In this document: positions 1-11,001 of the stretch, in pieces
How the letters are laid out: each line of letters begins with the position of its first letter
Numbering within the stretch: position 1 is the first letter of the stretch
DNA from: Suillus spraguei
Taxonomy: Eukaryota; Basidiomycota; Agaricomycetes; Boletales; Suillaceae
Direction of reading: 5' to 3'
Assembly: GCA_016800925.1 (NCBI GenBank)
Contig: JABCPU010000043.1
Coordinates: forward strand, 186,001 to 250,000
Length of the DNA: 64,000 nucleotides
The notes under the pieces: generated by a model
Database searches by the model: none
Told to the model about the DNA's origin: nothing
The model's input: the letters and a program-made list of their open reading frames with translations, nothing else
Program-made: the position numbers and the translations under genes

Positions 1-1
1 C

Positions 2-61
2 AGTCAGGCTGAGAACAACAGATTGTTAGCAAGGATAGCCGAGTTGGAGAGTCGTTCTTGA
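2..61 (+). CDS. C-terminal end of a coiled-coil (bZIP-like) protein, partial
   Basis: The frame starting at base 2 reads 19 residues, ending ENNRLLARIAELESRS, then TGA at 59-61. Leucines seven residues apart, with charged residues between, give a heptad pattern like the leucine zipper of a bZIP factor. The rest of the gene lies outside the window, so the DNA-binding part cannot be seen. Another coiled-coil protein is equally possible. The call rests only on this short tail. Confidence 0.4.
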   Translation, partial: SQAENNRLLARIAELESRS

Positions 62-2265
62 ACTCGACGTGATTCTCATGCACATATCATGATATGCCTT
101 TATTTACGTTACAATGCTGCCGTCGAATCATCATGTTAGTCTGACGTCGTTGGCTGATCGCACCAACGAGGAAATATATATTGTTTTCCAGCCCATCTCG
201 TAATACCAGCGCCTCTCTGCGACGCCTCTCTATCTCCTTCAACTGTCTTCAACTCCCACAGACGAAGTGTCTTGTCATCCGAGCCGAGCCTAGGCTCAAG
301 TCGAGTGGCGTAGCCTGGTCAATTTGGAGTTTGAAAATGCGTACGTTCATATCGACCAGACCTGATTTTGTTCCTTCACCGCTTTTGTTTAGTTGTGGAG
401 CTGGACAAACAAAACTTCAAAAGGGTTCCGCTTGTGACGATATTTGGGCGCGTGAAGTGTCTTGAAAATTCTGGCAAGTTTGGAATCCGCTCGCTTCATG
501 CTCTTATTGGTCACTAAGCTGCAACAATGAGCGTCTGTCACTCGCAGCGTATGACTATTGATTGAGGATCTTGTACTACCATGTTGACTATCAACATTTC
601 AACTTTCAGCACTTGGCCCACTGCATAAGGCAGACTCGTAGAGTACTTCACCTTTGCGCTGTAGCACTAAAATCGAAACCAGAATACTGCGGAAGCACAC
701 CATTTGCTCCATCACTATTACTGCAGTATGCTTTGCTCTCTGAATATTTGGCACGGACAATTGTCAATGGACTCTCACAGCCTTAGCACCATGACGGAGG
801 AAAAATTTCTCATGTATACTTCAAAGTGTCTTGTCATGTGCATGTGGAGTGTCGTATAAGTGTGATCGAATGAATCCCATATTCCTGACCTGTAATCTAG
901 GAGTGCAGATTTCACGCAACAAAGACTCCGAGCGCCTCCGAAAGATCACATTGCTTCCTGCAAGGAGAGTTTTGAATAACTTCGCATGTTTGCAGTGCCT
1001 TTCAACACAAAATCAAGGCGCGCGAAAGTTTCGAGTTCGTTGAAAGCGTGTTTGTGAAGTCTGTTGGAAGGTTGTCGAGAACATTCAAAGCATATATGGA
1101 CATGGGCAATATAGAATTAATGTTGATTTGGGCTGGTCGTAACATGAAGATGCAGACATGTCTGTACTATGTAGGAACCTGCAATTTTCAAACTCCGTAC
1201 TTCGCCTGCCAAATCTTGACTATTCAGACCTCTCAATAGACGTAACAGGGGACTGGTCACTCCGCCCAAAGTTTGGCGCGCACGCCGCACACCGCACACG
1301 CACATGAACGCCCAGCAAGACCAGACCTTCCCACACACTCACAAACAATACGTCAACAAACTCCTCATCGTTCGCATCATTACCATGGGAGGAAGAAGGA
1401 CGGCGGAATCACCATCCCCGAGATCACCTGGACCAATGACTTGATCTAGAAGTCGCTGGCTGAGATAGAATTGCCAGAAAACAGAGTTGTATTATTGGGC
1501 AAACGGAAGAAGCGCGAGGTATGCTGACAACCATGCTATGTATCACAGATAGCTCAAAATTAGCAGAATACCTCGGGTGATAGCAAGGCTGCTGTAATTT
1601 TCCCGCTGTTCCATAACCTAAATCCCACTGTTACCGGGACCGCGTCAAGCGCAAGCACGAGCAGTAAGTGTCCGAGTCTCCTATAATATATCTTTATTAT
1701 AAGTTCATACCATGATCGTAGCTTGACTAAGAAATACAAGGAACTAGTCTTCTTACCACTGGTGAAGGTGTCAATGGTGATACTGATGGTAACGAGTTCG
1801 ACGATGAATATTTTGACTTGTTTTTGCGCGTGGGCCTGATGACACAACTACTTTGAGGGCCAGATCTATTGAGAAGGGGTGCGTGTGGGAGGGGGCCGTG
1901 TACGTGTGCGCCCAACTTTGAGCATCCCTAATATCAAGGATTCATCCGTTCTCTGATGCTGACGCACCCACTAGTTGTCAGGTCAAATCAAATTAAGTCA
2001 GTCAGTGCTGATCGACTATTTTTAGTCAACGCTGACTGACAACTGACAACACTGAGATTTAGAAATAACATGCCAGGATTAAAAGCAAACTATCTCTTGC
2101 CACATTTTATCGGGAAGTCGAATCCTTGTACTCGCGATGACTCGCATCGTAACTATCTCGTCATCACTTTTTCGAGAGGGACTGACGTGGCTAAGATGCT
2201 CAAATATTGCCATCGCGTTCGCTATTACGTATATAATCGAGTATGACATGACTTTCCAGTAAGCC
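62..2265. other. Intergenic stretch with no assignable gene
   Basis: Short frames occur on both strands, but none has a recognisable motif and none can be joined convincingly. Around 1380-1680 there are short coding-like runs near possible splice sites, too weak to call. A small imperfect inverted repeat built on gtcagtcag / ctgactgac lies at about 1998-2040, upstream of the peptidase gene; its meaning is unknown. Confidence 0.5.
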
Positions 2266-3720
2266 ATGTTCTCCGTTGCATCCTTGTTGGCGCTCCTGGC
2301 TTTCTCAATCACGGGATCCCCCGTTGAAGTTCGCAATTCCTCCATGGCCCTCCCCATGACCAGGAGGCCAATATTCACCAATGTTACTGACATGGTGCGG
2401 CATGATGAAGCTCGCGTAGCGGGCTTTAGGGAATACAGTACGCATGGCCGACGTGATGTTTTCCCTTTGTCAAACATGATGTTCGGCTACTCCATATCAG
2501 CTATCATTGGCTCTCCCCCCAAAACCTGTAAGTTCAATAGTGAGAAAACATGCGGCTGCTAATGTATTAGTGAAGATCATTTGATTGTTGACAGCTCTAG
2601 CTCGATCACATGGGTTGGCGCCAGCACTTTGTACGTGAGCAGCTCTGGCATCGACACTAAACAGCCTGTGGCGGTCGATTATACATTTGGCTCCTTCCAA
2701 GGTATGACATACAACAATATCATAAGTCGAAAATACCTACGATTAGTATCTATAGGAACTATGTTCGCTGATACATTCTCTCTCAGTGATCGTTTCACCA
2801 TCCCCAAGATGCTAATCGGTGTTGCTTCTACTTCGCAAGGCATCGGTTTTGACGGTGTCTTTGGCATCGGGCCTAGAGAGTCAAGCCGCGGCGCCCTAAA
2901 AAAATCACCAGAAGAAACGATCCCGTCTGTCACTGACTACCTGTTTGGGCAACGCACCATTACTGCACCCGTTGTCGGTATATTTTTCCAGCCCACCGTT
3001 ACAAGTATAAGAAACTATGGAGAAATTACCATTGGTGGAATCGACCTTACCAGGTACAGAGGTGAAATTGAATTCACGTAAGGCACCTTAGCTTCTGGAT
3101 CAATCCAGACTTATAGTAATTGTTTTGTTTCAGCGATATCACCACCACCCCCCTCTCATCGCACTATTGGGGTATCAATCAGAGGATCACCTACGGCGAC
3201 ACAGAACTCACGCCCTATACCGCTGGCGTCGTGGATTGTGGTTGCACTTTTCTTTACATTGCCTCCGGTGTGTATTCAGAGTGCAGCGAGTAATAATGGT
3301 CTCATCAGCGTTCGATAGATGCCTATGAGAAGTACCAGATTGCAACCGGCGCTGTGAAGGCGGCGAATAATCTTCTCCAGATTTCCACTCACCAGTACGA
3401 TAACCTAAGTCCCTTGAAATTCCATATTGGCTCAGTACGTCAATTCTGTCAGCCCTCACACCCCTTGTTCACCATTTGCACAGCAAGTCTACAGTCTCAG
3501 CCCCAATGCGCAAATCTGGCCTCGTTCTCTCAACTCCGTCATTAATGCCAATGCCAATGATATATTTCTCGTCGTTAGAAGCCTTTCCACACCCAGTGGC
3601 ACAGGGGTCGACTTTATTATTGGCTACGTATTCCTCCAGCGCTTCTACACTGTGCTCGATGCCGAAAGGTTCCGGGTCGGTTTTGCCCCAACCCGGTTCA
3701 CTAATGCCTTCGTCAACTAA
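2266..3720 (+). CDS. Aspartic peptidase, family A1 (polyporopepsin-like), six exons, altered catalytic motifs
   Basis: Exons 2266-2527, 2576-2701, 2756-3077, 3134-3267, 3319-3434 and 3484-3720 join in phase to 398 codons. The five introns are 48-56 bp with GT-AG ends. The start at 2266 gives a hydrophobic signal peptide followed by a propeptide, as in secreted basidiomycete polyporopepsins. Family landmarks in order are IIGSPPKTYH, ITWVG, GVASTSQGIGFDG, EYWG-like HYWGINQRITYG, the second catalytic loop AGVVDCGCTFLYIAS, NAQIWPRSLN and GVDFIIGYVFLQRFY. Both catalytic aspartates remain (codons at 2590 and 3234). The first D-T-G is D-S-S and the second D-T-G is D-C-G. Either the enzyme is altered or it is an inactive homologue. 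Pepsin-type enzymes of this family are extracellular endopeptidases. Third intron (2702-2755) is a multiple of three without a stop, so an unspliced reading also stays open. Confidence 0.9.
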
Positions 3721-4634
3721 TATGGAATTGCCAAAGTATACGAAGGATTGTTTTTCAGACGTAAAGCAGTATACGGATTTGAAGGTTATACGGACTCTTC
3801 TCAAATAGGCTACGGAGATTACTTGAGTTTCTGTATACTACGATTAGAATATAGGCGTGCGGCTGGTCTTGTTGAAGTGAATTCTGTGCGAGTTTGCGTC
3901 TAGTACCGTAGGATATTTCTTTTGTGAATCAATACGTGGTATATTTATCATGGTCGTCTATCCTGTCCTGCATCCGAGTCTGAGTGCATGGTACGTTGCA
4001 GATGTCAAAGAGTTGTTGAAACAAAGGATAGAGTAGGTCAAGAAATTAGTGTCAACATCCGACTGCTCTCCACGAACCTACAAAATAGCTCTACAGATGA
4101 CCTGCATTGATGAAAGGCCACCAAGTGGGATAATTTGAGATTATGGCCAGGAGAAGGTAGACGAATGACCGATAACGTAAATGAGATCGAGAGATGACGA
4201 TGATGTCTGTTCCTGCCACTGCACGAACTTCGAAAATGGCAACATGGTCTAGAATTCAAACGCAGTTTTTATTCACAGAACGTGCATCAATACAGACTAT
4301 GACATGGTTAGTGCTGTTGTGATGACAGGCGAGCGAGCGGGGAGAGAGGGAGCTAGAAAGACAAAGGTACGATCTCAGTTTCTCTTCAAGAACTGAGATG
4401 TTCGCGTCTACAGGCGCTTGACTTTATACTAGGTAAGTAGGGAATAAAATTAAACATAACTTTATTGATGTTACATCAGGAAATCAACCAGAGTATGACA
4501 AAGATTTAGCTATCTTTATTTAATGTAGAATTTTTAAAATATATATCATAATTGCAGATCCCATGATAAAGGAATAGATAGGTAGACTACATTGGTAGGG
4601 ATCTCCAAATGCTATAATATAGGCAGACCTATGG
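3721..4634. other. Intergenic, no gene seen
   Basis: No frame longer than about 110 codons has a motif or splice pattern. The short frames overlapping 3469-3808 are shadows of the last peptidase exon. Confidence 0.5.
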
Positions 4635-4939
4635 TACTAAGTTATGATCAACTAAGCACATTGTTGTGTTATTGGCAAATTTATCTACTCTTACATAGGC
4701 AGTTTCTAATGATAGAATACATCAGCAAAACCCAAATGTGAGGTCCCCCTATCTCCAGTGCTGTGCAGCACAACACAGCACTGCACAGCATTGTACATAG
4801 GGGGACTTCCCTGTATAGTACATAAGTGTTTTGCTGATGTATATAATCACTGGGAGTGTGCTAGTGTATGATACTAGATTATCATGCTATAGCAAAGTGC
4901 TGATTATCTACCCAATATACCTGGCTTTAGATAGGTAGC
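4635..4939. repeat. Degenerate interspersed repeat, split by a MITE and by chromovirus A
   Basis: The segment ending in tacctggctttagataggtag before 4940 matches 13155-13240 and, more loosely, 13014-13110. Shared words are gtgtatgatactag, gtgctgattatctaccc and gatgatgggattt. The left part (4635-4939) and the right part (13014-13286) therefore belong to one older repeat array that was opened by element A. No coding capacity is seen. Confidence 0.6.
4720..4839. mobile_element. 120-bp foldback MITE, TA target duplication
   Basis: The ends CATCAGCAAAAC and GTTTTGCTGATG are exact inverted complements, and most of the interior also folds back: ggtccccctat pairs with atagggggac and gtgctgtgcag with ctgcacagca. 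TA flanks both ends (4718-4719 and 4840-4841). TA duplication fits a Tc1/mariner-type non-autonomous element. Other copies of the host repeat lack the insert, which supports insertion. Confidence 0.75.
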
Positions 4940-5308
4940 TGTTACAATCGTACATGCCCCTATTCATTTTCTATTCTTCTTTGTCTTGTATATTACGTAA
5001 CATGACTCTGACTCATATGCTCAACGCATCTGTACTGTAGTAAGCCTTCCTCCTTTGGATATGTGCTTACATTCTCACACCTCTCTTGGTCCATGCGCAC
5101 ATATTGGCTTATTTAAGCACATTGTATTATGCTTGTATACTTTACTTTAATCTTACTGGGTTTTACCTGGAATATCCTTTGCTTAGGTCCCCAACCTAAG
5201 TCGTCTCGAATTGTCTCTAAGTCTAAGCACTCCTTAGTCTTAGTCTCTATTCTCGTAGAACCTCTTAGACTTGTCTTTGAGGCCGAACCCTTGATAGTAC
5301 TCGGAGCG
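4940..5308 (+). repeat. 5' LTR of copy A, 3'-truncated
   Basis: It matches 12534-12900 of the 3' LTR, including the TATTTAAGCACA promoter core and ACTTTAATCTT. It stops in gatagtactcggagc, where it is joined directly to mid-gag sequence. A deletion removed the end of U5, the primer-binding site and the first ~25 gag codons. Confidence 0.85.
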
Positions 5309-7046
5309 TGACAACTCTCTAGAATTCATCCAATCATGCAATCTGTACTTCGACATCAATGAAAAGCTTTACACCGCTGATAAGCAGAAAATCATTTTCA
5401 TTACATCCTTCATGACCGAGAAGAATTCCAAATCTTGGAAAGAACAATTCCTCGCTCACGCCCAATCAACCGACACTTCTGGACAAAAAGTCGGCTATGG
5501 AACATTGAAAGATTTCATGAAAAGTTTCAATGAAGCTTTCAAACCAGTGGATACTAAAGGAACCACATTAACAAAGCTCAGGGACCTTAAACAAGGAACT
5601 GGTGATCTCCACACCTACATCGCTGACTTTGAGGCACTTGTAGCCAAGGCCCATATCACCGACGACACAACAAAGATTCAGTTCTTCCAAGATGGCCTCA
5701 ACTTAGGTATTCTGACCAAACACTTTGCGCCAGGCAATGTCTCAGAAGTATTCTGCAATGTTGTATTGCAATGTGTTTCCATCGACAACTCCCACCAACC
5801 CCTTTTAGTGTTACGAGCACGTCATGCTCCACAGAAGAAGAAGAACTATGGAAACGCGTCTTATACACCAAGTCAAGATTCAAACGCAATGGTAGTAGAT
5901 CAAATTTCCGATATGGAAAGATTCGAGTGTATGAAAAAAGGACAATGCTTTGGATGCAAGAAGACCGGTGTAACAAACATATTGGCGCTGGGCTTAAAAC
6001 CCCATATTTTGACACTCGTCTCACGTCTACAGGAGTTACCACTAGTCCATGGCCTTCTTACCCCTTTAGCAGTACCAGCGGCATCCCATGCTTACCGCAC
6101 ACCGTACCGACTGCCGCACCACATTCCATGAACCGATGTCCTTCCATGTCCTTGCCGCATCCGCATAGCTCCATTTGGTGCGTAGTTTGTTTCCTGTTCG
6201 TTATCACTGATTCCACGGCAAGCGTTATTACATGTTGCCTCGTGCCACAGCGCCTCGTGCTATGTTTACTTACGGTGGTTACTACACTCCAGCGCTACTG
6301 ATCTCGCCTAGAGTATCCCGAGTACATACAAATTAGGATATAAGCACTGCGTACCCCACACGATAGAGCACCTGATTTTACACCATCGCACATACTATAG
6401 GTCAGGATTATTGTCTAGCTCTGGATCAACCCAGTAGTGGACATAGTCTTTAAAGTTCCCTTATCGCTTGTTAATACATCACACTCATTTTCCGTTACTG
6501 CTGGCATACCACTGGACTTTTGATTGTTACTTTTGACTGAACTTCTCACGCTCCGCTACTTTACTGCTGAAAGTACTGCGGACTTCTTTACTGTTTCTTT
6601 GCACCACTCGCAACCTTACCGCTACCGCAGAGACCACCGCTCAACATCGCTTGCTAGACGCAACTGTTACTGACTTTATCTCGACGACGGTAGCACCACA
6701 ACACACGACGCTAGTTCCGGCGGTATCATCGCTGACTGCAGCAACTTACCGCTGACTTTGACGCTTGTTTCGCAAATAAGTTAGACTCGAACTTGACCAT
6801 ACTAAATAGGCATCCCACTTTAGGGTCGAATGCTCTTGTTCTTACAAGTGAAGCAGACTAGACGGAGCACAAGACCAACATACTAGTTTAGGCAGTGGTT
6901 TATCTACTGCCCAAGCTAGGTTGTATCTTTACACCAGACACCGTATCCATAACTGTCCTGAAAGGAAGAAGAAAACTCTGCTCCATCAAACCAAAGTCAA
7001 GGACAAAGAAGATGAAACTGTAAGGCGGATTATAGAGGATTTTTAA
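5309..7046 (+). pseudogene. gag: gag of copy A, 5'-deleted and split by an LTR
   Basis: The frame from 5309 to 5968 aligns with residues ~25 onward of the intact 278-279-aa Gag of the other copies (SWKEQFLAHAQSTDT, LRDLKQGTGDLHTYIADF). It enters the CCHC knuckle as QCFGCKKTG and is cut there by the LTR at 5969-6933. After the insert it resumes as HRIHNCPERKKK and ends in GAT TTT TAA at 7044-7046. Gag forms the particle shell and its CCHC knuckle binds element RNA. Loss of the start makes this copy non-functional. Confidence 0.88.
5969..6933 (+). mobile_element. Solo LTR, second family (965 bp), inside gag of A
   Basis: It starts TGTAACAAACATATTGG and ends GTTGTATCTTTACA. It matches 28892-29866 in inverse orientation over its length. 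CCGG (5965-5968) and CCAG (6934-6937) flank it, and the gag zinc-knuckle frame continues across after removal. It holds no coding frame of note. A solo LTR is the usual product of recombination between the two LTRs of a full element. Confidence 0.87.
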
Positions 7047-8139
7047 ATTGGAGAAACAAGGATTCAACGTATGTTTCTCCCAATGTATTACTAAGGCTTG
7101 TACGTGCTGTAGGTGAAAGAAAAGAACTTCGCATCCCTATCACCCTTCACTTGCGTACCCACTTAAAATCCGTCGACACTACCACTGTTATTGATTCTGG
7201 CGCAGCAGGGACATTTATTTCCGAGGAGTTTGTGAAACTCCATCAAATTACATGACGAAAACTTAAGACACCATTTCGAGTTACCACAGTGGATGGAACT
7301 CTTATTAAAGGAGGACCGATCACGCATTACTGTCTCCTAGTGGTAAAAATTGATGAACGAACCATGTATGGGAAGTTCAATATCACTAAACTTGGACAAA
7401 GAGATCAAATCCTTTTGAAAAATCCTGTGGTTACGCGCCATGAACCCAAGTATAGATTGGGCCACTGAAACACTTGTCCTCCCTCAAACAATGAAGTCTG
7501 ATGAAATTGAACTCAACCTAGACACAGATTGGAAGAAGAACGGGCTACCCCCAGCTTTTCATTGTCATCCCAAGAAATGGCAAAATTCACAACTTCCAAA
7601 ACCCTTTGTTGCTCCCTCCATTCCTGACAAATTCATAATCGACAACCCTTCCCCACAAATAAAACTCCCACAGCGTCCTCTATCGCCCATTCCCCATGCA
7701 GAAAAATGAAAGAATGAATCTGAACCAGAATCTCGACCACCCCCATCGCAACCTGTTGAACAACGACCAGTTGAAGAGCAACAACAAGGAAAGCGGAAAC
7801 CTGACGATGATCTCAGAGGAAGAGCTCATAATATCCCAAAGTTGACTAAGTACTTTGTACCACCCAAGTTGACCACCCCTTCTATCGAAGAAATTCCTGA
7901 TCAGGACGAACCCATGATGACTGCAATACCTAACGAGGACGATGAACAATTCAATACAATGCAAGATGTCTGGCATGCGCCAGAAGTACACAAAATTTCC
8001 TCTTACGAGCTTGGAGATGGAGAGTTCCTTGTGGAGTATGACACTGACGGAGTTGGCATGAGAATCATTGAAGAAGTATCCATGGATACACCCCTCACAC
8101 GCGATGGGACTTCCCGACTCGAACAACTCCCCAACTAAT
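7047..8139 (+). pseudogene. pol: Protease and linker region of copy A pol
   Basis: The -1 frame after the gag stop reads NWRNKDSTYVSP, then the retropepsin-type active site VIDSGAAGTFISEEF (Asp codon at 7193). A TGA at 7253-7255 replaces a CGA kept in copy B. There is a frameshift near 7417 within the conserved ILLGIPWL region. After 7440 the linker reads MNPSIDWATETLVLP and continues to QDVWHAPEV. The protease would cut Gag and Pol in the particle. At least three lesions make it dead here. Confidence 0.85.
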
Positions 8140-8192
8140 CCACAATCTCCCTTCCTCCCCCGAAATACAGTAATAAAGCTCAAGAATTCGCC

Positions 8193-9778
8193 ATGGATGA
8201 AAAAGAGAAGAAAAAGAAATCCTTTGAGGAATTGGTCCCGGAATACTTGCACGACTTTGCCGATGTCTTCGCTAAAGATGGTCTGAACAAACTACCCCCC
8301 GAACGCCCTGGTATCGACCATTGGATCAATACCAAACCCAGTTTTATCCCTCGCACATCTAAGGTTTACCTGCTATCGGAAAAAGAACGTGCTGCCATCA
8401 AAATGTTTATTGATGAAAACATTGCAAAAGGCTTCATCTCGGAATCAATGTCACCCCAAGCTAGTGGCTTCTTCTTTGTGGGAAAGAAAAGTGGAGAATT
8501 GCGTCCCTGTCAAGATTATCGCTACATCAATGATTGGACAGTCAAGAATGCTTATCCGCTCCCACTCCCTATTTCTCTTGTCGCACGCCTTCACAACGCA
8601 CAGTTCTTTATGAAAATGGACATCAGGTCCGGTTATAATAATATTCGCATCCATCCTGATGATCGCTGGAAAGCAGCATTTACCACAGAATTTGGTCTTT
8701 TTGAACCAAACATCATGTTCCTTGGCCTTTGTAATTCCCCAGCAACTTTCAAAGTGTACATGAATTGTACCTTCCAGCAGGAAATCAATGAAGGATGGAT
8801 GGTTATCTACATGGACAATATCCTGATCTTCTTGACAACAATGGCAGAACATCGTGAATGGACTAGACGAGTTTTGATGAAAATACGAAACGAACACTTA
8901 TTCCTGAAACCAGAAAAATGTACCTTTGATGCAGAAGAAGTGGAGTACCTCGGAATGATAATCCATCCTGGACAAGTGGCAATGGATACCACCAAAACCA
9001 AGGGAATCGCTGAATGGCCAACTCAAAAATCAGTAAAAGATGTCCAGTCATTCCTTGGCTTCTGCAACTTCTATCGCACATTCATTTCCCACTACTCCAA
9101 TATCGCATGACCCTTATCGATCTCACAAAAAAGGATACTCCCTTCCTTTGGACGACTCAATGTCAGGATACCTTTCAAAATCTCAAGGAACGCTTCATCA
9201 AACAACCAGTAATTCGCAATCCAGATCCATCCCGGCAATTTGCGGTCGCAACCAATGCTTCTCTTGTAGCAACGGGAGGTGTCCTATTGCAAACCGACGA
9301 AAACGGCATCTACCACCCATGCACCTATTTGTCTCAGTCATTGAACCCAGCAGAGCGTAACTATCAAATTTTCGATCGAGAGTTACTTGCAGTAATCCGC
9401 GCATTAAACGAATGGCATTACTATCTTGAAGGAAGCGCCCATACCGTCCTTATCTTCACTGGTCACAAAAACCTTCTATACTTCCGTACCGCACAGAAGT
9501 TAACACGACGACAAGCTCGCTGGCAATTGATGTTGTCACTCTTCGACATTGAATTGCATCATGTTGTGGGTACTAAACTAGCTGCTCCAGACGCTCTCTC
9601 ACGATGCCCGGATCATGACGATGGTTCTCGTGATAATGAAGACACCGTGCTTCTTCCTGATTCCCTGTTCGTCTGGCTCATCGACAATGATCTACTTGAT
9701 GTATTGGCTACTTCTGATCCCTTGGATGACCCTGTATTCAAAACAGTGATGGATGCGTTAGACAGAAGAACTCGTTAA
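8193..9778 (+). pseudogene. pol: Reverse transcriptase and RNase H of copy A
   Basis: The RT frame 8193-9110 has the Gypsy order GFISESMSPQASGFFFV, LRPCQDYRYINDW, FMKMDIRSGYNNI, FLGLCNSPATF and IYMDNILIF, followed by FLGFCNFYRTFI. The catalytic YMDD is YMDN: the second Asp codon at 8817-8819 is AAT. RNase H (9014-9778) reads AVATNASLVATGGVL, where the first catalytic Asp is Asn (9254-9256), then [14 protein letters not shown] and DALSRCPDH. TGA at 9108-9110 separates the two and stands where copy B has CGA. After VMDALD at ~9765 about 190 bp are missing compared with copies B-D. Reverse transcription from this copy is not possible. Confidence 0.92.
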
Positions 9779-10972
9779 ACGGGAAGCTTGGTGGCCCTCT
9801 ATGGGTGCTTACATCCGTAAATATGTTGAGGGTTGCACCCTTTGTCAGCAAATGAAGTCAGACACGCATCTGGTCTGCCCTCCCCTTTTACCAATCCCTT
9901 CCTCTGCTTCCCGCCCCTTTTGCAGATCTCCGTCGACCTGATCACCGACCTCCCCGTATCAGGGGGCTTTGATAGTATCATGGTCGTGGTGGACCATGGC
10001 CTTATGAAGGGGGTAATTATCATCCCTTGCCTTAAAACCATCACTTCCGAAGGCATTGCCAAATTATTTTTGAAACACGTATATCACCAATTTGGACTCC
10101 ATGACAAAGTCATCTCCGATTGTGGCCCACAGTTCCTATCTCATTTCTCAAAGGAACTTGCCCGACTCCTTGACTATACCATCGCTCCATCTACGGCCTA
10201 TCACCCTCAGACTGATGGTCAAACCAAGCAGCTTAATCAAGAATTGGAAACATATTTGCGAATCTACTGCCGCAACAACCCTGGAGATTGGATAGAACAT
10301 CTCCCTATCGCTGAATTTGTTCACAATCATCGAAAACACGATGCCCAAAATGCTTCGCCATTCTTTCTCATGATGGGATACGAACCCCACACCATTCCCC
10401 ATTTAAGCCCTGATTCTACCATACCAGCAGCGGAAGATCGAGTCCGAACTCTGCAGAAGATCCGAGAAGAAGCCATTGCATGCCACAATATTGCTATGCA
10501 AACAATGGCAGAACGATCTCGAGGAGATAAGTACCAACCATGGAAGATTGGAGATAAGGTTTGGCTATCTGCTGCTAATCTTAGACTCAAACTCCCATTG
10601 CAAAAACTTGCACCAAAGCGATATGGACCTTTCCCGATCGCTAATGTCTTATTGCCTATCACATTCACACTCAAACTCCCTCCGCAATGGAAAATTCACC
10701 CCACTTTCCACACTTCTATGTTATTGTCCTATAACAAAACCGACGTACATGGCCTGAACTTCCTTGAACCACCACCTGATATCATAGAAGAAGAAGAAGA
10801 AGAAGAATACAAAGTAGAAGCAATTCTTTCCCATAAAGGAACCGGTAATCACCGATGCTATCTTGTCTCTTGGAAAGGATATTCATCGGGAGATAACGAA
10901 TGGATCCCCAAAAGGAATTTAGCAAACTCTGCACAGATCCTAAATGCTTACAAGAAACGACATGCCCTTTGA
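9779..10972 (+). pseudogene. pol: Integrase with C-terminal chromodomain, copy A
   Basis: The frame from 9833 reads ISVDLITDLPVSGGFDS, then SDCGPQFLSHFSKEL and QLNQELETYLRIYC, which supply the D, D and E of the integrase core. The HHCC zinc-binding histidines were lost in the deletion near 9770, and only EGCTLCQQ remains. The C-terminus (10800-10972) is a chromodomain: [31 protein letters not shown]. Chromodomains steer chromovirus integration toward methylated-histone heterochromatin. Stop at 10970-10972; the third ORF begins 29 bp later. Confidence 0.92.
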
Positions 10973-11001
10973 GGTCAAACCAGTCCCATAAACCATTCAA
11001 T

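Noticed and set aside
1240..1850. Possible host gene with several short exons
   Set aside because: Some coding-like runs and splice-like sites are present, but no consistent frame or known motif could be assembled.
2746..2786. Alternative 41-bp intron in the peptidase gene
   Set aside because: It would break the frame; the 2702-2755 intron keeps phase and gives the expected family sequence GTMFADTFSLSD.
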